NCBI GenBank assembly: GCA_016926755.1
Contig: JAFGNZ010000227.1
Location: 1 to 32,970, forward strand
Length of the DNA stretch: 32,970 nt
Source: Myxococcaceae bacterium
Lineage (GTDB): Bacteria > Myxococcota > Myxococcia > Myxococcales > Myxococcaceae
Direction: 5' to 3'
In this document: piece by piece, positions 7,752 through 14,251 of the stretch
Layout: every line of letters begins with the position of its first letter
How positions within the stretch are numbered: position 1 is the stretch's first letter
The notes under the pieces: generated by a model
Databases searched by the model: none
Told to the model about the DNA's origin: nothing
What the model saw: only the letters and a program-made list of their open reading frames with translations
Position numbers and translations under genes: made by a program

Positions 7752-9152
7752 TTAGTCGGTCACCGCCCGCAGGTGTTCCTTCAGCACCCACCCTCTTGCC
7801 ACTTTGCCAGAGAGATAATCGTAACACTCCACCTCAAGCCAACGATAATGGCGGCGAATCCGCATTAACTGTTGTCCTGGGTGAAGTATCATTAACCGCT
7901 CCGCCCCAGCAGAACGTTCAGCCAACAAGTACGTTTGATGTTCCACGCGATAGAAAGCAGTCTTTCCATTGGCATGTTCCATATTTTCCAAGAGTCGCTC
8001 CAATGTTGCATGCGACCTTCGGAGTTCCTCTAGCTGGGCCTCATTCCCTTTGCGAAGCTCCTCTAGCTGGGCCTCGTTCCCTTTGCGAAGTTCTGCTCGT
8101 AGCAAGGTCGTGTCCTGAGTTGCCTCAGCCGCCGCCTGTTTCGCCCAGTAGGTGGTTAGGAGAGACCAGACCACTGTCCAAGTGAGACTCAACACACCTA
8201 AGAGAGCCACAGCTTTCGGGCGCGATATTGTGTCGCTCACCTGTGAAATAGTTCGTGCGAGCACCTCTCGAAGCACCGCTAGAGCCTGTTGCTCTACCTC
8301 TTCCGGCGTGACGGCCTCATGGCGCGACAAGGATTGAACCGCTGAGACGGCATCAATCACAGCAGACTGAGCGCTTGCGCCGACAAGAGAGGCGGCAGCC
8401 GCATCGCCGTCACTGCTCGCAGCCAACTCAGCCGCAGCCATTGTGGCTTCAACAAGCGCTGCATCAAAACCACCGACGGCTCCAGCAGCAGCAAACCGTG
8501 CAGCAAGGCTGCCGAGTGAGTGACGGTCCACGATCTCGTCGGCTAACTTCGAGGTCAGGACTCCTATCCCAGGTGTAAATAGCCGGCTTAACATCGGCGA
8601 CGTGGGGCTCAGTCGGTCATGCAGCGTGACCATCCCGCCAAGCGCCTTCGACATCGGGCTCGGCCGGTCTCGCCCCGTGGCCATCTCGCCGAGCATCTTC
8701 GACATCGGACTCAGCCGGTCATGCAGCGTAACCATCTCGCCAAGCGCCTTCGAGATCGGGCTCGGCCGGTCTCGCCCCATGGCCATCTCGCCAAGCGCCT
8801 TCGAGATCGGGCTCAGCCGGTCATGCAGCGTAACCATCTCGCCAAGCGCCTTCGAGATCGGGCTCAGCCGGTCTCGCACCGTGGCCATCTCGCCGAGCAT
8901 CTTCGACATCGGGCTCAATCGGTCCGTCTGCAACACAGACGACCCATTCAACATCTTCGATGTGGAGTTCAGGGGCTCTAAGCTGGATCGTCCGCTGAAC
9001 GTCTTCAACAGGGGGCTCAGGCGGTCCAGCGTCGAACTGTACAACTCGTCGTTCCGCGCCATCCTGGAAGTCAGGCGGTCCAGCGGCGACTTGGACATCC
9101 CTCGACCTGGGAGAAACGATCCATCGTTCTCATCATTGTTCGATCTAGCCAT
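7752..9152 (-). CDS. Membrane protein with 17-residue tandem repeats, coiled coil and SH3-like C-terminus
   Basis: A 466-residue protein of no family I recognise. Residues 1-76 are polar. Residues 77-195 hold seven 17-residue repeats of the type DRLSPISKALGEMVTLH, whose ends alternate between VTLH and ATGR forms. An Ala-rich segment (about 216-270) and a hydrophobic helix (313-335, LLGVLSLTWTVVWSLLTTYW) follow; then a coiled coil with two exact 11-residue copies of RKGNEAQLEEL, and a C-terminal ~65-residue region (YRVEHQTYLLAERS to GWVLKEHLRAV) resembling a bacterial SH3 domain. The ATG at 9152 is preferred over an upstream TTG. The gene lies on the same strand as the Pycsar genes but 306 bases upstream, flanked by inverted repeats, so it may be a separate cassette. 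Membrane anchoring is predicted; function unknown. Confidence 0.75.
   Translation of the reverse strand: MARSNNDENDGSFLPGRGMSKSPLDRLTSRMARNDELYSSTLDRLSPLLKTFSGRSSLEPLNSTSKMLNGSSVLQTDRLSPMSKMLGEMATVRDRLSPISKALGEMVTLHDRLSPISKALGEMAMGRDRPSPISKALGEMVTLHDRLSPMSKMLGEMATGRDRPSPMSKALGGMVTLHDRLSPTSPMLSRLFTPGIGVLTSKLADEIVDRHSLGSLAARFAAAGAVGGFDAALVEATMAAAELAASSDGDAAAASLVGASAQSAVIDAVSAVQSLSRHEAVTPEEVEQQALAVLREVLARTISQVSDTISRPKAVALLGVLSLTWTVVWSLLTTYWAKQAAAEATQDTTLLRAELRKGNEAQLEELRKGNEAQLEELRRSHATLERLLENMEHANGKTAFYRVEHQTYLLAERSAGAERLMILHPGQQLMRIRRHYRWLEVECYDYLSGKVARGWVLKEHLRAVTD
8022..8087 (-). repeat. Two 33-bp tandem repeats inside the coiled coil
   Basis: Two adjacent 33-bp units encode RKGNEAQLEEL twice (residues 356-377 of the 466-residue protein). 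They differ by a single base (tcatt versus tcgtt), implying recent duplication. A third, diverged unit (RRSHATLERLL) follows, which suggests the coiled coil grew by repeat addition. Confidence 0.8.
8568..8924 (-). repeat. 51-bp coding tandem repeats (seven units)
   Basis: Seven 51-bp units encode 17-residue repeats (residues 77-195 of the host protein). Neighbouring units differ, but alternate units are nearly identical, so the array has a 102-bp higher-order period. The last unit (DRLSPTSPMLSRLFTPG) is diverged. Such near-identical DNA repeats expand and contract easily, so length is expected to vary between strains. Confidence 0.9.
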
Positions 9153-9252
9153 AGCCCTGACCGTAGAGGAGCAGCACGCCAAAACCGACCGTATAGTGGC
9201 GCAGCGTTGGAGGCTAGTCTAGGCGAAGAGCATATTCCGGAGGGGCACTCTA

Positions 9253-9304
9253 GAACCTCCTCGCCCGAGGAACAGGCTGAACCTCCTCGCCCGAGGAACA
9301 GGCT
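9253..9304 (+). repeat. Perfect tandem 26-bp repeat with internal inverted symmetry
   Basis: Two identical head-to-tail 26-bp copies, 9253-9278 and 9279-9304, each containing CCTCGCCCGAGG (a CCTCG/CGAGG hairpin). They lie 100-150 bases upstream of the minus-strand start at 9152, within the expected promoter region. The second copy is also the inner end of the right inverted-repeat arm. Confidence 0.9.
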
Positions 9305-9344
9305 GAGACGGATGAGGCCTACTGAGATAGGTTCTTAGGCGCCA
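9279..9344 (-). repeat. Right copy of the inverted ~65-bp repeat
   Basis: The reverse complement of this 66-bp stretch aligns with 7662-7726. Both begin TGGCGC, share ATCTC and GTAGGC, and end in a 26-base block with two mismatches. It is oriented toward the repeat-protein gene on the minus strand. The extra 26-bp copy at 9253-9278 makes this side longer than the left. Confidence 0.65.
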
Positions 9345-9557
9345 GACGATCCGCCCCTGTCGCCATGCGCCCGCAGAGTCACAGGGGCACCTTGGAGGCG
9401 CCGAGCGAAGCGAACCTGCCCTTGACGCAGCAGGCGTGCGGTGGCCCGCCAATCCCGGGAACCCGGTCGAGCAATGATCCAGTTCCCCGAAGCGGTTTAG
9501 TGCAACTATGTATCGCTAAGAAAGCGGAATGGCATGGAGTTCAAACCGATCGGAGCG
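9345..9557. other. Intergenic sequence at the right edge of the accessory island
   Basis: I see no gene, tRNA or integrase remnant here; the 77-codon minus-strand ORF crossing this region lacks a ribosome site and coding signs. This is where base composition changes back to that of the lytic transglycosylase gene, so it is the likely right boundary of the island. Short inverted words occur around 9455-9475 (CCCGGG, ACCCGG) but form no terminator. Confidence 0.3.
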
Positions 9558-11690
9558 CTAGAAGTTCACGCCCTCCACGGAGGGTGGGGGCACTGTCAGC
9601 GCCAGCGGCGGGTGCGCCGCGCCGCCGCCGTAGAACGAGCGGTACAGGTACAGGTCCGCCACCACCTGCTTCACGTAGCCGCGCGTCTCACGGAAGGGGA
9701 TCTCCTCCACGAAGAGATCCAGCGGCAGCGAGCCCTTCTCCCGCGCCCACTTCACCACCGCCTTCGGGCCCGCGTTGTAGGCCGCCGCCGCCAGCACCGG
9801 GTGCGAGAAGCGCTTCATGAGCTGTGACAGGTACCAGGCCCCATACCGGATGTTGAGATCCGGCGCGAACAGGTCCGCCGGGTTCGGGTGCGGCTCGGAC
9901 AGCCGCTCCGCGATCGCCGTGCCCGTCGGAGGGATGATCTGCATCAGCCCGCGCGCATCCGCCGAGCTCGCCACCTCCGGCCGGAAGGCACTCTCACGGC
10001 GCATGATCGCCCAGACCAGGTGCTGCTCCACCGCGTTGCGCGTGGCCGCCGCCTCCACCGCCGAGGCGAAGGCCTTCGGGTAGAACGCCGCCAGCGCGTC
10101 CGGCGCGCGCGCCCCGAAGGCCCGGCCCCACAGGTGCCTCGCCGCCACCGAGTGCGCGTAGCCGTACTCCCCCATCGACAGGAGCGCGTGCACGAAGGGC
10201 AGCGCCTGCTCCGCGGAGTGGATGCGCGAGGCGCGTGACTCCACCTCCTCCGCGGCGTCCGGGAAGAGCCCCGCCTCGGTGAGCGCCACCGCCAGCTCCA
10301 GCTCCGGCTGCCGCGGAACGATCAGCTGTCGCGGCGGCTCCGGGAAGGCCGCGGGCGGCGTGCGGCCCAGCGCCCGGAGGCGCTCGCTGGCCAGCAGCGC
10401 GTAGAAGGAGGCCGGTGCGTTGGCGACGACGGCCTCGTACTCGGGCGCCGTCACCTCCGCCGAGGCCCCGCCCAGCTCCTGGCTGCGCACCATCCAATAG
10501 CGCGCCTGCGGCACCAGGCTGCTGCGCGGGAAGCCATCCACCAGCCGGCCCAGCTGCTCGCGCGCCTCGGAGTAGCGCTCCAGCCGCAGCAGCGCCAGCG
10601 ACCGGAACCACAGGCCCTCGTCACGCCGCCGCGAGCGCGGGTAGCGCCCCTCGAACAGGGCGAAGGACTTCACCGCCTCCTCGAAGCGCCCGCCCTGCAG
10701 ATCCAGCCAGCCCGCGAAGAAGGCCCCCTCGTCCCCAGCGGCCTGCTTGGGATAGGCCTTGTCCAGGGCCGCCATCAGCTCCCGGGCCCGCGCGTTGTCG
10801 TTGCTCCGCAGCGCCCTGCGCGCCGTCACCAGCGCCGCCTCCGCGGCCACCACGGGCGGCCCCTTGTGCGCCTCGGCGAGCGCTTTCTCCGCCTCCGCCG
10901 TTCGCCCCGTGGCGAACAGCGCCAGCGCGCGCACCAGCGCCACCTCCGCCCGGGCCTGCGCGCTCGTCACGAGCTTGCGCGCCTCTGCCTTCTCCAGCTC
11001 CTCCAGCGCGCGCGCGGCCGCGCCATCCAGCAGCCCGCGGGCCCGCTTCAGGTGCTCGGCCAGGGTCAGCCGCGCGGGAGGCTTGAGCGACTCCAGCCGC
11101 GCCAGCGCCTCGTCCGCGTACGGGTGCGTGGGGTAGCGCAGCGCCACCGTGCGCAGATCCGCCCTCGCGCCCGCGGCGTTCCCGCTGACACTCCGGGCCA
11201 GCGCGCGCTGGTAGATCAGCTCCGCGGACGGCGTCTGGTTCGCCGCCACCTCCAGCACGGGGGCGGCCTTCGCGGGCTTGCCGGCCTTCAGCAGCGCCTC
11301 GCCCAGCCGGGCGCGGGCCCGAGGCATCAGCGAGGGCGGAGCCGCCTCCACCGCCTGCGAGAAGGCCTCGGCGGCGGCCGCCGCATCCCCCGCGTAGAAG
11401 AGCGCCTGGCCCCGGTAATATGCGTGGAACGCCTCCAGCCGAGGCGGGGCGGGGTGGGAGCCGAGGATCTGCTCGGCCTCGGCCGCCGCTCCCTCGGAGA
11501 GGGCCAGCGTACCGGCCAGGAGCGCCAGGCGTCCGGATTCCGGGCACTTACGAGCGTCACAGGCTTTCAGCTCCTCCCGGACGAGCGCGGCCGCCTCGGG
11601 CCGGTGCAGCCGTACGGCCTCCAGCGTCGCGGGCGCCTGTGCCAGCGCCGCCCCCGAGAAGAGCCCCGCCACCAAACCGCTCCACTTCAT
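9558..11690 (-). CDS. slt: Soluble lytic murein transglycosylase with TPR-like helical domain
   Basis: A 710-residue exported enzyme that cleaves the MurNAc-GlcNAc bond of peptidoglycan, leaving 1,6-anhydro ends, in the periplasm. It has a signal peptide (MKWSGLVAGLFSGAALAQA), about 500 residues of TPR-like helical repeats typical of Slt70-type superhelices, and a C-terminal GH23 lysozyme-like domain. In that domain MRRESAFRPEVASSADARG places the catalytic glutamate at E566, followed by GLMQIIPPT, DLNIRYGAWYLSQLM and AAAYNAGPKAV. The ATG at 11690 is chosen for the ribosome site GAGAGGAAG just upstream and the signal peptide; the open frame extends further upstream without homology. It is monocistronic, divergent from the small gene at 12046. 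The symbol is used in the family sense. Confidence 0.93.
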   Translation of the reverse strand: MKWSGLVAGLFSGAALAQAPATLEAVRLHRPEAAALVREELKACDARKCPESGRLALLAGTLALSEGAAAEAEQILGSHPAPPRLEAFHAYYRGQALFYAGDAAAAAEAFSQAVEAAPPSLMPRARARLGEALLKAGKPAKAAPVLEVAANQTPSAELIYQRALARSVSGNAAGARADLRTVALRYPTHPYADEALARLESLKPPARLTLAEHLKRARGLLDGAAARALEELEKAEARKLVTSAQARAEVALVRALALFATGRTAEAEKALAEAHKGPPVVAAEAALVTARRALRSNDNARARELMAALDKAYPKQAAGDEGAFFAGWLDLQGGRFEEAVKSFALFEGRYPRSRRRDEGLWFRSLALLRLERYSEAREQLGRLVDGFPRSSLVPQARYWMVRSQELGGASAEVTAPEYEAVVANAPASFYALLASERLRALGRTPPAAFPEPPRQLIVPRQPELELAVALTEAGLFPDAAEEVESRASRIHSAEQALPFVHALLSMGEYGYAHSVAARHLWGRAFGARAPDALAAFYPKAFASAVEAAATRNAVEQHLVWAIMRRESAFRPEVASSADARGLMQIIPPTGTAIAERLSEPHPNPADLFAPDLNIRYGAWYLSQLMKRFSHPVLAAAAYNAGPKAVVKWAREKGSLPLDLFVEEIPFRETRGYVKQVVADLYLYRSFYGGGAAHPPLALTVPPPSVEGVNF

Positions 11691-12045
11691 TGGTCTTCCT
11701 CTCCAGGTCGTACCCGAGCGCATTTTAACGCGGACCGATCGCGGGGCATTCCCCCGAGAGGGGGACCAGGGGGTCGTTTGACAGCCGCCCCAACACGTCC
11801 TAAATCGCGCGCCCAAGAAGTCCTGGCGAGTGTTCACCAGCGGTCGTCTGGGGCTCACCCCGCCAGGGATGTGTCATGTAGGGATTTATGTGGCCTCGAC
11901 CCATTGCGTCACCGCAGGTGCCTCATTAGGTTGTGCCGCCACCTGAAGCCGTACCCTACCGGTGGTAGGGCCGGCCTGTCGTAGGTTGCACCGCTGGTCC
12001 GGAAGAACTCGGGGGGAATTTTCTTACCTGGGAGGGCTCCGTCTT
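11691..12045. other. Divergent intergenic region between slt and the Cys/His small gene
   Basis: About 355 bases without a gene. It holds a candidate + strand promoter (11778-11806), a small perfect hairpin CCCCC-GAGA-GGGGG at 11751-11764 on the slt side, and a ribosome site GGGAGGG near 12030-12036 for the gene at 12046. The + strand leader would be about 230 bases, long enough for RNA-level control, but I recognise no riboswitch. Confidence 0.4.
11778..11806 (+). promoter_or_regulatory. Candidate sigma70-type promoter
   Basis: A perfect TTGACA -35 box (11778-11783) is followed by a 17-base spacer and TAAATC (11801-11806), a partial -10 match. It points toward the small gene at 12046. Spacing is ideal but the -10 box is weak and no start site is known. 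Confidence 0.4.
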
Positions 12046-12279
12046 ATGAAGCCGTGTCCGTCCGATCTGTCGCAGACCATCAACCCCGAGGCTGGGCCCA
12101 AGCGCGCTGGCGTCGAGACCCACCGCAACCTCAACTGCCACCACTACGACAACTGCCTTGATGAGGCGGTGCGCCGCGGCTGGCAATCCTTCTCGTGCAT
12201 GAAGTGCCCGCTGTACCAGAACGTGGCGCCTCCGCAGATGGGCATCGAGGCCTACGCCACCCAGCGTCGGCCCGTCTGA
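12046..12279 (+). CDS. Small Cys/His-rich protein, putative metal binding
   Basis: A 77-residue protein, MKPCPSDLSQ... to ...YATQRRPV, with cysteine and histidine groups NCHHYDNC and SCMKCPLYQ. The pattern C-H-H-x3-C ... C-x2-C could bind zinc or another metal in the cytoplasm; no signal peptide is seen. The start at 12046 is supported by GGGAGGG about 10 bases upstream, while the in-frame upstream extension to 11962 has no ribosome site. It is transcribed divergently from slt and converges on the CAP-domain gene, 10 bases apart. I recognise no named family; function unknown. Confidence 0.8.
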   Translation: MKPCPSDLSQTINPEAGPKRAGVETHRNLNCHHYDNCLDEAVRRGWQSFSCMKCPLYQNVAPPQMGIEAYATQRRPV

Positions 12280-12289
12280 CGCGGGAGCC

Positions 12290-13798
12290 TCAGCGCGGCG
12301 TCGTATAGATCACCACCACCCAGTACCGGTCCTTGCCGAAGGTCCGCGAGTCCCCGCGGACCAGGCCCACGCCCACGCGGGTGTTCCGGGCGTCCAGCAG
12401 GCTCTTGGACTCCGGCACGGTGGTGGGGCTCTCCGCCACGTAGAAGTCCACCGCGGCGCTGCGCGCGCTCTGCACGGCCTTGAAGACGCGGTCGTGCACG
12501 TTGGAGTCCGGCAGGTGCGCCTTGGGGCTGTCCTGCCGGAGGGCGCGCCGCGCGTGATCCAGGGCGATCTGCTCGAGCGCCTCGCTGCGCTCCAGGGGCC
12601 TGAGCTTGAACTGCTTCCGCTTGGCCTCGATGGCCCTGTAGGCCTCCGACAGCGGATCGGCCTTGAGGGGCTTCAAGGCGGCGGAGAAGACCTCGGTGAC
12701 GATGGCCTGCGGGCGCCCGTCCACCGTCTGGAAGGCCACGCCGATTCCCGCGTGGGTGAACTGCGCGGAGAGCAGGTTCTTGCGGTGGCCCGGGCTGTGT
12801 TCGATCCCGAAGTGGGCCGACAACGGCCCCTGGGCCATGCCGAGGTTCTCTCCAGCGCTCCGGTAGGACGGGCCCGCGCCCAGCAGCCGCCCGCGCAGAT
12901 CCGTGCCGTCCGGCGCCACGTGGGCGAAGAAGCCCTCGCGGGCCATGCGCTCGCTGTAGGCCTGGGCCACCGTGTCCAGCGCCGCGTCCGGAGACAGCGC
13001 CGCCAGGCCGTGGGCCCGGCGCAGGCTGTTGATGCGGGTGAGGATGGCCTGCCGGGCCTCCTCCACGGTGGTGGGCTCCTGCACCGGCTCCGCGCCGGCT
13101 CGCTGGCTGGGGCCCCCCACGTCCACCAGGAAGAGGGCCGCCACCTCCGGCCCCTTGGCGGAGCTGCCGATCACCTCCACCGTGTAGCCGCCCACCTTGG
13201 GGAAGCGCAGCCGCGAGCAGAACTTCGGGCCCGTCTCGCGCGCCAGCGGCACGCGCTCCACATTGCCGTCCGGCAGGGTGACGTAGACGTCCGCTCCTCT
13301 CAGCGGGGCGACCAGCTCGCCGCACAGCACCTGGGTGGCGCCGGGGCGCGGGAAGTTGCGCGGGAAGCGCTGCAGCTCCGCCTTGCGCTCGGTGAGCAGC
13401 AGCACCAGGGAGGCGCGCTCGCCCGCGGTGACGATGCCCACGCCGAAGTGGCTGGCCGGCTCGGCGCTGAAGTCCTTGCGCGCCAGGAACGTCTCGATGG
13501 CGTGCGCGTGCGCCCAGGCGCGGATGACGAAGGAGCGAGGGCTCGGATCGGCGCCCCCCGAGTCGCTGATGGCCAGCGTGAGCGCGTGCAGATCCGGGGC
13601 GCCCGCGGGCAGCTGCGGCCCCAGCGACTCCCGGGCCAGCCGGCGCGCGGCCTGCGTGAGCGCCGGATCCTGCACGGGCGCGCGGCGCCCCACGCGCTCG
13701 AACTCGCGCAGCACGTGCCCTTCGGCCTGCTGCTCCATGGACTCCGGCGTCAGCGGCGTGGCGGCCAGCAGGGCGGTGAAAGCCAACGCGAGCATCAT
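12290..13798 (-). CDS. CAP-domain (SCP/PR-1-like) exported protein
   Basis: A 502-residue protein with an N-terminal signal (MMLALAFTALLAATPLTPE). The first ~240 residues are of unknown fold and include a strand-rich region (GADVYVTLPDGNVERVPLA). Residues ~250-375 are a CAP domain: ILTRINSLRRAHGLAALSPD, MAREGFFAHVAPDG, SAGENLGMA and GIEHSPGHRKNLL, with the cavity histidines present. A ~125-residue C-terminal extension follows. Bacterial CAP proteins are extracellular, with roles in envelope biology or lipid binding; no substrate can be named here. Its ATG overlaps the stop of the dciA gene (TGATG), indicating translational coupling, though functions look unrelated. A second ATG one codon later is equally possible. 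Confidence 0.88.
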   Translation of the reverse strand: MMLALAFTALLAATPLTPESMEQQAEGHVLREFERVGRRAPVQDPALTQAARRLARESLGPQLPAGAPDLHALTLAISDSGGADPSPRSFVIRAWAHAHAIETFLARKDFSAEPASHFGVGIVTAGERASLVLLLTERKAELQRFPRNFPRPGATQVLCGELVAPLRGADVYVTLPDGNVERVPLARETGPKFCSRLRFPKVGGYTVEVIGSSAKGPEVAALFLVDVGGPSQRAGAEPVQEPTTVEEARQAILTRINSLRRAHGLAALSPDAALDTVAQAYSERMAREGFFAHVAPDGTDLRGRLLGAGPSYRSAGENLGMAQGPLSAHFGIEHSPGHRKNLLSAQFTHAGIGVAFQTVDGRPQAIVTEVFSAALKPLKADPLSEAYRAIEAKRKQFKLRPLERSEALEQIALDHARRALRQDSPKAHLPDSNVHDRVFKAVQSARSAAVDFYVAESPTTVPESKSLLDARNTRVGVGLVRGDSRTFGKDRYWVVVIYTTPR

Positions 13799-14091
13799 CA
13801 CCCCAGCCGGAACGACAGCGCCTTCACTGTCCCCGCGCCCAGCCGGGCGTTGAGCCGCTCGCACAAGGAGGCCTGCTCCAGCGACAGCGTCCGCGCCCAC
13901 TCGGCGCTCGCCACGGTGACCACCAGCGTTCCTCCTTGCAGCGTGTAGGGGGAGGTGTGTTTAGCAATCTGTTGGCCGACCGCCGCGGCCCAGACGGGGG
14001 CCAGGGCGTGCCCCTTTCCGGACTCCTCGGCGAGCCGAGCGAGGACACGAGGGAGGAGGGATTCCAGGGACTTGGGCTCTTGGCGGGCCAT
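13798..14091 (-). CDS. dciA: DciA (DUF721) family replicative helicase loader
   Basis: A ~97-residue DUF721/DciA protein, the ancestral loader or partner of DnaB helicase in bacteria without DnaC or DnaI. Visible family features are KSLESLLPRVLARL at the start, APVWAAAVGQQIAKHTSPY, and the KH-like core GGTLVVTVASAEWARTL, LCERLNARLGAG and VKALSFRLG. I choose the ATG at 14091 because homology begins with the next few residues; an ATG at 14103 is also possible, as no strong ribosome site separates them. The stop overlaps the start of the CAP-domain gene. It is divergent from the large lipoprotein gene at 14252. Confidence 0.87.
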   Translation of the reverse strand: MARQEPKSLESLLPRVLARLAEESGKGHALAPVWAAAVGQQIAKHTSPYTLQGGTLVVTVASAEWARTLSLEQASLCERLNARLGAGTVKALSFRLG

Positions 14092-14251
14092 GGGCCGAAT
14101 CATCGGCCGATGTGGCGGGAAATCCAATGCCGGGCTGCGGCGCCGAGCGAGCCGGGAGCGCCTGGGGGAAGGGGCCCGGGCCATCGCGCGTGGCTCCCCC
14201 TGCCTGTAAGGTCCGAGAGCGCTTCACCATGAAAGAAACCGGGAGCCCGCG

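Noticed and set aside
7662-9344. Retron or msDNA element, known from myxobacteria, as an explanation for the inverted repeats
   Set aside because: No reverse transcriptase gene in or near the repeats.
9219-9452. 77-codon minus-strand ORF across the 26-bp repeats
   Set aside because: Lies over non-coding repeats, no ribosome site, Arg/Pro/Ser-rich composition.
9345-9557. Possible tRNA or attachment site near the island edge (TTCAAACC resembles a T-loop)
   Set aside because: No flanking T-stem or acceptor pairing and no integrase; not a tRNA.
11751-11764. CCCCC-GAGA-GGGGG hairpin as a terminator
   Set aside because: No following T-run and it lies between divergent starts, not after a gene.
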